Source: JAAFIP01 sp043718065 | GTDB lineage: Bacteria; Pseudomonadota; Gammaproteobacteria; Burkholderiales; Burkholderiaceae_C | Direction of reading: 5' to 3' | Assembly (NCBI GenBank): GCA_043718065.1 | Contig: JAYSWJ010000218.1 | Coordinates: 1 to 8,713 of the forward strand | Length of the DNA stretch: 8,713 nt | Shown: positions 1-6,042 of the stretch, piece by piece | How positions within the stretch are numbered: position 1 is the first letter of the stretch | Layout: every line of letters starts with the position of its first letter | Translations under genes and position numbers: made by a program | The notes under the pieces: model-generated | Seen by the model: the letters and a program-made list of their open reading frames with translations, nothing else | Told to the model about the DNA's origin: nothing | Database searches by the model: none

Positions 1-1
1 C

Positions 2-1006
2 CTGACCGCGCTGGCCTTGAGCCTGACCGCCATGGGTGCCTTTGCACAAACCACCGTTGGCGTAAGCTGGTCTAACTTTCAGGAAGAGCGCTGGAAGACC
101 GACGAAGCTGCTATCAAGACCCAGCTAGAAAAATCTGGCGCTAAATACATCAGCGCTGACGCTGGTGGTTCCCCAGAAAAGCAGTTGGCCGACATTGACA
201 GCTTGATCGCCAAAGGCGCTAAAGCCCTGATCGTGCTGGCCATGGACAAAGACGCAATTTTGCCAGCTATCAACAAAGCTAACCAGCAAAAAATCCCAGT
301 GGTCGCGTACGACCGTTTGATCGAAGCACCGGGCGTGTTCTACATCACGTTTGACAACGTGGAAGTGGGCCGCATGCAGGCGCGCGCTATTTTAGCTGCC
401 AAGCCAAAAGGCAACTACGTGATGATCAAGGGCTCGCCAACCGACCCTAACGCCAACTTCCTGCGCGGCGGCCAACAAGAGATCATTGACGCTGCTGTGA
501 AAAAAGGCGACATCAAAATCGTGGGCGAAGAGTACACCGATGGCTGGAAGCCTGAAGTGGCACAGAAAAACATGGAACAGATCATCACCAAAAACGGCGG
601 CAAAGTCGACGCTGTGGTGGCTTCTAACGACGGCATGGCCGGTGGCGTAGTGGCAGCATTAACCGCTAAAGGCATCAAAGGCGTGCCCGTGTCAGGCCAA
701 GATGGCGACCACGCTGCGCTGAACCGCGTGGCTTTGGGCTCACAAACCGTCTCCGTCTGGAAAGACGCACGTGACCTGGGCAAAGACGCTGCTGCAGCGG
801 CTGTAGCACTGGCTGCTGGCAAAAAAGTGGACGGCGCTAAGTCATGGAGCGGCGGCGAGAAGAAGATGGAACTGCAAGCGCAATTCTTAAAGCCCATCCC
901 AGTCACCCTAGCTAACTTGGACGTCGTGGTTAAAGCCGGCTGGATCAAGAAAGACGACCTGTGCAAGGGCGTAGACAAAGCCACTGGCCCAGCTGTTTGC
1001 AAGTAA
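2..1006 (+). CDS. xylF: D-xylose ABC transporter, periplasmic substrate-binding protein XylF (5' partial)
   Basis: This protein binds D-xylose in the periplasm and delivers it to the XylH/XylG transporter. The frame is open from base 2 to the TAA at 1004-1006, and the true start lies upstream of the window. The first visible residues form the hydrophobic end of a Sec signal peptide with probable cleavage after AFA, so the mature protein starts near QTTVGVSW (base 47). The TTG at 17 and ATG at 32 lie inside the signal peptide and are not credible starts. XylF-type motifs include VSWSNFQEERW near the mature N terminus, the AYDRL ligand-pocket segment, the FYITFDN strand, DGWKPE, VVASNDGMAGG and SGQDGD. 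From recalled family sequence the resemblance to E. coli XylF runs the whole length, which makes xylose more likely than ribose or galactose. It is separated from xylH by about 100 bases with a terminator. Confidence 0.93.
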   Translation: MTALALSLTAMGAFAQTTVGVSWSNFQEERWKTDEAAIKTQLEKSGAKYISADAGGSPEKQLADIDSLIAKGAKALIVLAMDKDAILPAINKANQQKIPVVAYDRLIEAPGVFYITFDNVEVGRMQARAILAAKPKGNYVMIKGSPTDPNANFLRGGQQEIIDAAVKKGDIKIVGEEYTDGWKPEVAQKNMEQIITKNGGKVDAVVASNDGMAGGVVAALTAKGIKGVPVSGQDGDHAALNRVALGSQTVSVWKDARDLGKDAAAAAVALAAGKKVDGAKSWSGGEKKMELQAQFLKPIPVTLANLDVVVKAGWIKKDDLCKGVDKATGPAVCK

Positions 1007-1023
1007 ACAAATAGCTAATTAAC

Positions 1024-1047
1024 GCTTAGAGCATTACGCTCTAAAGC
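1024..1047 (+). other. Small stem-loop in the xylF-xylH intergenic region
   Basis: TTAGAGC (1026-1032) and GCTCTAA (1038-1044) are perfect 7-bp arms around the loop ATTAC. Two further pairs (GC 1024-1025 with GC 1046-1047) can form past a single bulged A. No T run follows, so this is not itself a terminator. Lying just after the xylF stop and before the terminator, it could protect the 3' end of the xylF transcript from exonucleases; that role is inference. Confidence 0.5.
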
Positions 1048-1052
1048 CATAG

Positions 1053-1084
1053 AAACTGCGGGCCGAGTGCCCGCAGTTTTGTTT
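1053..1084 (+). terminator. Intrinsic (Rho-independent) terminator after xylF
   Basis: AAACTGCGGGC (1053-1063) and GCCCGCAGTTT (1069-1079) form a perfect 11-bp stem with a 5-base loop CGAGT. A T-rich tail TTTTGTTT (1077-1084) follows. The G+C-rich core and T-rich tail are those of an intrinsic terminator. It sits between xylF and the co-directional xylH and xylG, so it probably acts as a partial terminator that raises binding-protein expression over the permease and ATPase, a common arrangement in binding-protein operons. Alternatively xylH has its own promoter in 1081-1110, but I see no convincing -35/-10 pair there. Confidence 0.8.
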
Positions 1085-1110
1085 AAATTTCTAAAGTTTT
1101 TTCACAACAC

Positions 1111-2319
1111 ATGGCGGGGAGTCGCAAGGTGAATCCATTTTTAACGTCTTTAAAACAGGCCGCCATTGATTGGCGACTGGTCTTGATGGGGATGGTGCTG
1201 GCCGTCATTGCCATTGTCTTTAATGTCTTGTCGGGCGGTATTTTCTTGTCGCCCGAGAATTTGTACAACATTGCGCAGCAAACCGCCGTAGTGGGCATTG
1301 TGTCCACCGTCGTGGTACTGATCATTGTGGCGCGGCATATTGACCTGTCGGTCGGCTCGGTGATGGGCTTTGTAGGCGTGCTGATTGCTACGCTGATGTA
1401 CACGGCGGGCTGGTCGTGGCAGGCAGCGTCGCTGGCGGGCTTGGCCGTGGCGATTGCGGTGTCGATGTACCAAGGTGCGCTAACCGCCATGCTGGGTGTG
1501 CCATCGTTTGTGGTCACCTTGGGCGGGCTGATGTCGTTCCGTGGTGCTGCGTTTTTAGTGGCTGACGGCAAAACCCAGCCAGTCAACGATCCATTTTTTC
1601 AAAGCCTGGGTGGCGGCTACGACGGTGCCATTGGCACCACCGCCAGCTGGGTGGTAGCCGTGCTGATGTGCGCCGCCATGGCATGGGCCATGGTCAGCAA
1701 GCGCCGCGCCAAGAACGCCTACGAAGTGCCTAACAACCCGCTGTGGCTAGACGTGTGCATCGTGCTGGTGCCCGTGGCCATTGTGCTGGGTTTTACCGCG
1801 TCGATGAACGGTTACCGTATTCCTAGCAAAGACGCAGCGCAGGGCATTCCGATTCCGGTGCTGATCTGGGCTGTGGTGGCGCTGGGTTTGTCGTTTTTAG
1901 TGCACCGCACGCGCTTTGGCCGCTACGTGTTTGCCATGGGCGGCAACCCGGAGGCGGCGGCGTTGGTGGGCATACCGGTCAGGCGCGTCACGCTGATGCT
2001 GTTTGCACTGATGGGCTTGCTCATTACCATTGCCGCTATCGTGTCGATTGCGCGGTTGAATGCGGGCACCAATTCACTAGGCACCAGCATGGAGCTGTAT
2101 GTGATTGCCGCCGCGGTCATCGGCGGCACGGCGCTGGCAGGGGGCAGTGGGTCTATTTTGGGGTCGGTGCTGGGCGCGCTGATCATGCAGTCGATTGACA
2201 GTGGCATGCTGCTGCTGGACGTGTCGATTGGCGTGCGCTACGTCATTATTGGCCAGGTATTGATTGCCGCTGTGGTGTTTGACGTGCTGTACCGCCGGTT
2301 TACGGGAGACACGGTATGA
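1111..2319 (+). CDS. xylH: D-xylose ABC transporter permease XylH
   Basis: This is the inner-membrane permease that forms the translocation channel of the xylose importer, probably as a homodimer. It is 402 residues from the ATG at 1111, about the length expected for XylH and longer than RbsC-type permeases (about 320). Hydrophobic segments begin near residues 22-42 and 57-75 and continue to near 375-394. The family segment HIDLSVGSVMG lies at 76-86. A polar loop (about 197-211) and further membrane segments precede FGRYVFAMGGNPEAAALVGI (269-288), the cytoplasmic coupling region that contacts the ATPase, and then VIGGTALAGGSGS (336-348). The start is uncertain: ATG 1111 has no visible Shine-Dalgarno, while the in-frame GTG at 1129 (396 residues, MNPFLTSLKQ) has GGGGAG seven bases upstream. 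I give the longer frame as the outer limit. Its stop overlaps the xylG start by four bases (ATGA), indicating translational coupling. Confidence 0.92.
   Translation: MAGSRKVNPFLTSLKQAAIDWRLVLMGMVLAVIAIVFNVLSGGIFLSPENLYNIAQQTAVVGIVSTVVVLIIVARHIDLSVGSVMGFVGVLIATLMYTAGWSWQAASLAGLAVAIAVSMYQGALTAMLGVPSFVVTLGGLMSFRGAAFLVADGKTQPVNDPFFQSLGGGYDGAIGTTASWVVAVLMCAAMAWAMVSKRRAKNAYEVPNNPLWLDVCIVLVPVAIVLGFTASMNGYRIPSKDAAQGIPIPVLIWAVVALGLSFLVHRTRFGRYVFAMGGNPEAAALVGIPVRRVTLMLFALMGLLITIAAIVSIARLNAGTNSLGTSMELYVIAAAVIGGTALAGGSGSILGSVLGALIMQSIDSGMLLLDVSIGVRYVIIGQVLIAAVVFDVLYRRFTGDTV
1116..1131 (+). promoter_or_regulatory. Probable xylH ribosome binding site with GTG start
   Basis: GGGGAG (1116-1121) is followed by a 7-base spacer and GTG (1129-1131) in frame with xylH. 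The upstream ATG at 1111 is preceded by TTTTTTCACAACAC, which has no purine-rich SD. The sequence therefore favours initiation at 1129, giving a protein six residues shorter than the ATG form. Confidence 0.5.
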
Positions 2320-3104
2320 GCACCACACTAGATTCCACCCGCAGCTTGGTGGAAATGCGCAATATTCACAAAGCTTTTGGCGGTGTGCACGCAGTAGAAG
2401 ATGCCAGCATCAACCTGTACCCTAGCGAAGTAGTCGCCGTGTTGGGCCATAACGGAGCAGGCAAATCTACCCTGATGAAAATGCTGGCTGGTGCCTACCC
2501 CATTGACAGTGGTGAGGTGTTGATTGCCGGTCAAAAAGCGCTGATTAAGAGCCCATTGGAAGCGCAAAAATTGGGTATCGAGTCGATCTACCAAACTTTA
2601 GCGTTAGCGGACAACTTAGATGCCGTGGCCAATTTGTTTTTGGGCCGTGAGCTGCTGACGGCGTGGCGCACGCTGGACGATCACCGCATGGATGCCGATG
2701 CGCGCAAAGTATTTTTACGCTTGAACAAAAACTTTAAGAATGTCCGCACACCCGTGAGGCGTTTATCGGGCGGGCAACGCCAAGTGGTGGCCATTTCGCG
2801 CGCGATTTACTTCAACGCCAAAATCTTGATTATGGACGAACCCACCGCAGCACTGGGCCCCGAAGAAACCGCCATGGTGGGTAACTTGGTGCGCCAGCTT
2901 AAAGCCGAAGGCGTAGGTATCTTTTTAATCAGCCATGATATGCACGATGTATTTGCCTTGAGTGATCGTCTAGCGGTAATGAAAAACGGCCGCGTGGTGG
3001 GCACCTACCGCACCCAAGACGTCACTGAAGATGAAGTGCTGGGCATGATCATTGGCGGCAAAAAGCCCCAAGGCAAAGAGCAGGCCGACCGGCCTAGCGC
3101 GTAG
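2316..3104 (+). CDS. xylG: Sugar ABC transporter ATP-binding protein, half-length XylG/FrcA type
   Basis: This cytoplasmic ATPase powers the xylose importer. The 262 residues hold one complete nucleotide-binding domain: Walker A GHNGAGKST (44-52), Q-loop glutamine near 93 in IYQTLALADNL, signature LSGGQ (150-154), Walker B ILIMDEP (170-176) with catalytic E175, D-loop AALGPEE, and switch histidine H207 in ISHDMHD. Classical XylG, RbsA and MglA have two fused domains and about 500 residues. This protein has only one, as in FrcA-type ATPases, so two copies must pair in the transporter. Nothing suggests truncation: the gene ends normally, and the C-terminal tail (about 248-262) is short, polar and likely disordered. 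The start ATG overlaps the xylH stop and has GGGAG (2304-2308) seven bases upstream. The gene context supports a xylose role; the single-domain architecture alone would equally fit fructose or ribose systems. Confidence 0.9.
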   Translation: MSTTLDSTRSLVEMRNIHKAFGGVHAVEDASINLYPSEVVAVLGHNGAGKSTLMKMLAGAYPIDSGEVLIAGQKALIKSPLEAQKLGIESIYQTLALADNLDAVANLFLGRELLTAWRTLDDHRMDADARKVFLRLNKNFKNVRTPVRRLSGGQRQVVAISRAIYFNAKILIMDEPTAALGPEETAMVGNLVRQLKAEGVGIFLISHDMHDVFALSDRLAVMKNGRVVGTYRTQDVTEDEVLGMIIGGKKPQGKEQADRPSA

Positions 3105-3133
3105 AACCGTCAGCGCGCAAACAAAGTCACGCT

Positions 3134-4330
3134 ATGAAAACCATTGGCGACCAGCAACTTGTCAAGCGTATCAACCGCAGCGTTATTCTGCGCTTGGTAC
3201 GGGCGCTGCCGGGTTTGTCGCGAGCGCAACTGGCCGCTGAGAGTGGGCTGACCAAATCGACCGTCAGCATGCTGGCGCGCGAGCTGATTGAAGAGGGTTG
3301 GCTGGCTGAGCCTTCGGGGCCAACGCCTAGTGGCATGGGCCGCCCGTCTACACCACTGGTGATTAACGACACTACGCGCGGCCTTCTGGGTGTTGAGCTG
3401 GCGGTAGACTGCTTACGCGTTGTGGGTGTGACTTTGCTAGGTGAGGTGGTGCACTCGTTGCATGAGCCACTGCACAGCCGCGAGCCCGCGCAAGTGTGCC
3501 AGCAACTGGCGGTGCTAGTAGCCAAGGTATATGCCGAACTAACGGCGCGTGGCCTGCAACCGCTAGGTTTGGGTGTGGGCCTACCGGGCGCTTTTGACGA
3601 GGCTACCGGTTTAGTGTGGTTTGCGCCTAATTTGGCGTGGCGCCATGTTGATATCTTGCCGCAAATCATTGCGGCGCTGACTACTGTGGGCGTGCCCAGC
3701 ATGCCTGTGCATGTGCAAAACGATGCCGATACTGGCGCGCTTAGCGAGTATGAATTTACCAGCGACAGCGGTAAAACGGCTTTAGTTTTTGTGGCCTGCA
3801 GTGTAGGAGTGGGCGCGGGTATTGTGCTGAACGACCGCTTATTCACCGGTGAGCAAGGCATGGCAGGCGAGATAGGCCACAGCATTTTGCAAATTGGTGG
3901 GCCAGTATGCAGCTGCGGCCGGCGCGGTTGTGCAGAGGCTTTTGTTGGCGCCAAAGCCATTGCGCAAGACACTGCACTGCACGGGCATGCCGACGCTGCT
4001 GGTGTGTATTTAGGCACGCTGATTCACAATTTGTGGACCGCTTTTAACCCTGCAGTGCTAGTACTGGGCGGGCCGTCATGTGTTGAAAATCCTCGTTTAG
4101 TCCAAGTGGCGCGTGATGTGTTGAACCAGCACGCACTTGACTCGGGTATGGCACCGCCCATTGTGCGTGTCGCCCGCTACGGATTACTAGCGTCTGCTGT
4201 GGGCGCTGCGGCACTGCTGCTGCACCACTATTTGCGCCCCATGAATTCGCGCCGCACGACCGCTATTGAAGTTGCCACCGTATCGGCAAAGCCCGTGCCC
4301 AGACCGCAACGCCAGCTTGTGGCCGCATAA
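3134..4330 (+). CDS. ROK-family transcriptional regulator, XylR-like
   Basis: Likely a sugar-responsive repressor of the surrounding xylose genes. The N terminus (about 5-60) is a winged helix-turn-helix, with LSRAQLAAESGLTKSTVSML (28-47) as the HTH and EEGWL as the start of the wing. The rest is a ROK sugar-kinase-like fold. QNDAD (195-199) holds the conserved Asp of the sugar site. GEIGH (245-249) and CSCGRRGC (259-266) supply the usual zinc ligands H249, C259, C261 and C266. LVLGGP (309-314) is the late nucleotide-fold motif. The segment between CGRRGC and LVLGG appears shorter than I expect for the family, and a basic/polar tail (about 371-398) follows the domain. It starts 29 bases after xylG with no clear SD, so it is probably co-transcribed. 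ROK repressors such as XylR, NagC and Mlc usually bind inverted repeats; a candidate lies just downstream at 4364-4376. The xylose specificity is inferred from context. Confidence 0.88.
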   Translation: MKTIGDQQLVKRINRSVILRLVRALPGLSRAQLAAESGLTKSTVSMLARELIEEGWLAEPSGPTPSGMGRPSTPLVINDTTRGLLGVELAVDCLRVVGVTLLGEVVHSLHEPLHSREPAQVCQQLAVLVAKVYAELTARGLQPLGLGVGLPGAFDEATGLVWFAPNLAWRHVDILPQIIAALTTVGVPSMPVHVQNDADTGALSEYEFTSDSGKTALVFVACSVGVGAGIVLNDRLFTGEQGMAGEIGHSILQIGGPVCSCGRRGCAEAFVGAKAIAQDTALHGHADAAGVYLGTLIHNLWTAFNPAVLVLGGPSCVENPRLVQVARDVLNQHALDSGMAPPIVRVARYGLLASAVGAAALLLHHYLRPMNSRRTTAIEVATVSAKPVPRPQRQLVAA

Positions 4331-4341
4331 AGTGCATATTA

Positions 4342-4363
4342 AGGGCAAGTATTTGCTCTGCCC
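4342..4363 (+). other. Weak stem-loop between the ROK gene and the oxidoreductase gene
   Basis: GGGCA (4343-4347) can pair with TGCCC (4359-4363), and an inner GCAA/TTGC pairing competes with it. The following GTTTAATTT is only moderately T-rich. It could be a weak terminator after the regulator gene, but the stem is short and the loop large, so the call is tentative. Confidence 0.25.
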
Positions 4364-4376
4364 GTTTAATTTAAAC
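4364..4376. promoter_or_regulatory. Perfect inverted repeat, candidate operator for the ROK regulator
   Basis: GTTTAA-T-TTAAAC is a perfect 6-1-6 inverted repeat ending eight bases before the ATG of the oxidoreductase gene. ROK-family repressors bind AT-rich inverted repeats, and Bacillus XylR operators also contain GTTT/AAAC half-sites. Its place directly upstream of a gene next to the regulator fits an autoregulated cluster. A related GTTTAAAT sequence occurs at 1081-1088 before xylH. No binding evidence is available, and short AT-rich palindromes also occur by chance. Confidence 0.4.
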
Positions 4377-4384
4377 TGATCGCT

Positions 4385-5383
4385 ATGAAAAAAGTTAATT
4401 GGGGCATCTTGAGCACCGCCAAGATTGGCAGAGAAAAAGTCATTCCTGCGCTGCAGCGCAGCTCGTGGGGCCACGCGGCAGCTATTGCTTCGCGTTCGCT
4501 ATCCAGTGCGCAGGCTACGGCAGACACGCTGGGCATACCTAACGCCTACGGATCGTATGAAGACTTGATAGCCGACTCGCAGATTGAGGCTATCTATAAC
4601 CCGCTACCTAACGATATGCATGTGGCCTGGACGCTGGCAGCGGCACGCGCAGGCAAGCATGTGTTGTGCGAAAAACCTTTTTCCATGAATGCGCGCCAGG
4701 CAGATGCGCTGCGTGAGGTGGCAGACAAAGTACACATCATGGAAGCCTTTATGGTGCGCTTTCACCCGCAATGGCTGCGCGCCAGAGAGCTGGTGCGCAG
4801 CGGTGCGCTGGGTGAATTGCGCAGCATGCAAGTTTTTTTCTCGTACAACAATACCCAGCCTGAGAATATTCGTAACCGTGTGGAAAACGGCGGTGGTGCG
4901 CTGTATGACATTGGTGGCTACGCTTTTGTTGCGGGGCGCTTTTTTTTTGAGGCAGAGCCTGTGCGCGTAATGGCCTTAATGGACCGCGACCCAGTTTTTC
5001 AAACTGACCGCACCAGCAGCGCACTGCTAGACTTTGGCGCAGGCCGACAATTGAACTTTACGGTGTCAACACAGTCTGCGCCCTACCAGCGGCTGCACTT
5101 GGTAGGCACCCAGCAGCGGCTAGAGATGGAGGTGCCTTTTAATGCGGCGCAAGGCGCCACCACGCAGTTGTTCTTAAACGATGGCAAAACCCTAGGCAAC
5201 AGCCACAACCAAATCGAAACCATCGCCCAAGCAGACCAGTACACACTGCAACTAGACGCGTTCTCGCTAGCCATACGCGGTGAAATACCGCTACCTTATG
5301 GCTTGGGTGACGCTATTGAAAACATGCGCATTATGGATGCGCTGTATGCGTCGGGCGCAAGTGGGCAGTGGCATAGTGTTTGA
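4385..5383 (+). CDS. Gfo/Idh/MocA oxidoreductase, probable NAD(P)-dependent D-xylose dehydrogenase
   Basis: A 332-residue cytoplasmic NAD(P)-dependent dehydrogenase. The N-terminal Rossmann domain (about 1-120) opens with VNWGILSTAKIG, whose degenerate glycine motif is usual in this subgroup. CEKPF (95-99) carries the conserved catalytic lysine K97. The C-terminal domain has MVRFHPQW (123-130) and GGGALYDIGGYAF (169-181), with D175 and Y179. From family knowledge, dimeric dihydrodiol dehydrogenase and the related D-xylose dehydrogenases use a Lys/Tyr pair at these places, whereas many other Gfo/Idh/MocA enzymes have His at the second. The neighbouring xylose importer and XylR-like regulator suggest oxidation of D-xylose to xylonolactone, the first step of the Weimberg or Dahms routes. 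No lactonase or dehydratase is visible in the window to confirm this. ATG 4385 lies 54 bases after the regulator and has no strong SD. A run of nine T encodes F186-F188. Confidence 0.85.
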   Translation: MKKVNWGILSTAKIGREKVIPALQRSSWGHAAAIASRSLSSAQATADTLGIPNAYGSYEDLIADSQIEAIYNPLPNDMHVAWTLAAARAGKHVLCEKPFSMNARQADALREVADKVHIMEAFMVRFHPQWLRARELVRSGALGELRSMQVFFSYNNTQPENIRNRVENGGGALYDIGGYAFVAGRFFFEAEPVRVMALMDRDPVFQTDRTSSALLDFGAGRQLNFTVSTQSAPYQRLHLVGTQQRLEMEVPFNAAQGATTQLFLNDGKTLGNSHNQIETIAQADQYTLQLDAFSLAIRGEIPLPYGLGDAIENMRIMDALYASGASGQWHSV

Positions 5384-5403
5384 GAAGGCTACACTTAGCC
5401 TCT

Positions 5404-6024
5404 ATGGATACCAAAGCACTTGTCACCCTACTCGCCATCGTTAACCCGCTGGCGTGCGTACCGTTTTTTATCCACTACACGCAAGGGTTTTCACCGCAGC
5501 TGCGGCGTAAAACGATTTGGGTATCCAGCTTTACCGCATTTATAGTGATTGCACTGAGCGCAATGCTGGGCCTGCAGTTGCTAGAGTTTTTTGGCATTTC
5601 GCTGGCCAGCTTCCAGGTCGGTGGCGGCATGCTGCTGCTGACGTCGTCACTGGCCATGCTGAATGCGCAACCTGCTGAGGCCAAGGCAGCCCAAAGCGAG
5701 TTGGATGATCATTCTGTGCGCACCAGCGTGGCCGTTGTACCGCTGGCTATTCCGCTACTCACCGGCCCGGCCACCATGTCAACTGTGGTGATTTTGGCGG
5801 AAAAGACCACCAACTTTTGGCAACTGGGCACTTTGGTGGCTTATGGCGTGGTCATTGCTTTTGCTACAGCGATTTGCTTTAGCCTAGCCCAACCGATTGC
5901 CCGCGTACTGGGCAAAACCGGTATCAATGTGATGACACGTTTGATGGGCTTGATACTCGCAGCCTTGGCTGTGGAGGTGATGGCTGATGGTTTGCAAAAG
6001 TTGTTTCCCATCTTGGCCCGTTAA
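5404..6024 (+). CDS. MarC-family integral membrane protein
   Basis: A 206-residue polytopic inner-membrane protein of the MarC (UPF0056/YhgN) family, with about six predicted membrane segments. Family landmarks are the N-terminal LLAIVNPLACVPFF, VGGGMLLLTSSLAML in the third segment, the conserved PLAIPLLTGPATMSTVVIL block after a charged loop, and the C-terminal RLMGLILAALAVEVMADGLQ. The family was once linked to multiple antibiotic resistance, but that role is not supported; transport of small metabolites is suspected and no substrate is established. I chose ATG 5404 because the protein then starts directly at the first membrane segment, as family members do. The in-frame TTG at 5380 overlaps the previous stop and would add eight extra residues. 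It begins 20 bases after the oxidoreductase and ends 18 bases before creB, so it may be co-transcribed with either. No functional link to xylose is evident. Confidence 0.88.
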   Translation: MDTKALVTLLAIVNPLACVPFFIHYTQGFSPQLRRKTIWVSSFTAFIVIALSAMLGLQLLEFFGISLASFQVGGGMLLLTSSLAMLNAQPAEAKAAQSELDDHSVRTSVAVVPLAIPLLTGPATMSTVVILAEKTTNFWQLGTLVAYGVVIAFATAICFSLAQPIARVLGKTGINVMTRLMGLILAALAVEVMADGLQKLFPILAR

Positions 6025-6042
6025 AGCGCCACCGCCTGCACC

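Noticed and set aside
415..1002. 195-residue minus-strand open frame opposite xylF
   Set aside because: It is fully antisense to xylF, with shadow-like composition and no recognisable domain.
1101..1110. TTCAC before xylH as a cre tag
   Set aside because: Only one half-site is present; no second TTCAC occurs six bases away on either side.
1083..1586. 167-residue minus-strand open frame opposite the start of xylH
   Set aside because: It is rich in Thr, Ala and Pro from reading hydrophobic membrane codons in reverse, and has no supporting features.
3052..3240. Small plus-strand open frame across the xylG-ROK junction
   Set aside because: It overlaps the end of xylG and the start of the ROK gene out of frame, with no ribosome binding site or recognisable motif.
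3127..4017. 296-residue open frame on the minus strand
   Set aside because: It is antisense to the well-supported ROK regulator, has low-complexity Ser/Thr/Pro/Ala-rich composition typical of GC-rich shadow frames, and matches no family I recognise.
5380..5403. TTG 5380 as the marC start
   Set aside because: It would add an eight-residue polar extension not typical of MarC proteins, is a rare start codon and has no SD at usable distance; ATG 5404 fits the family start better.
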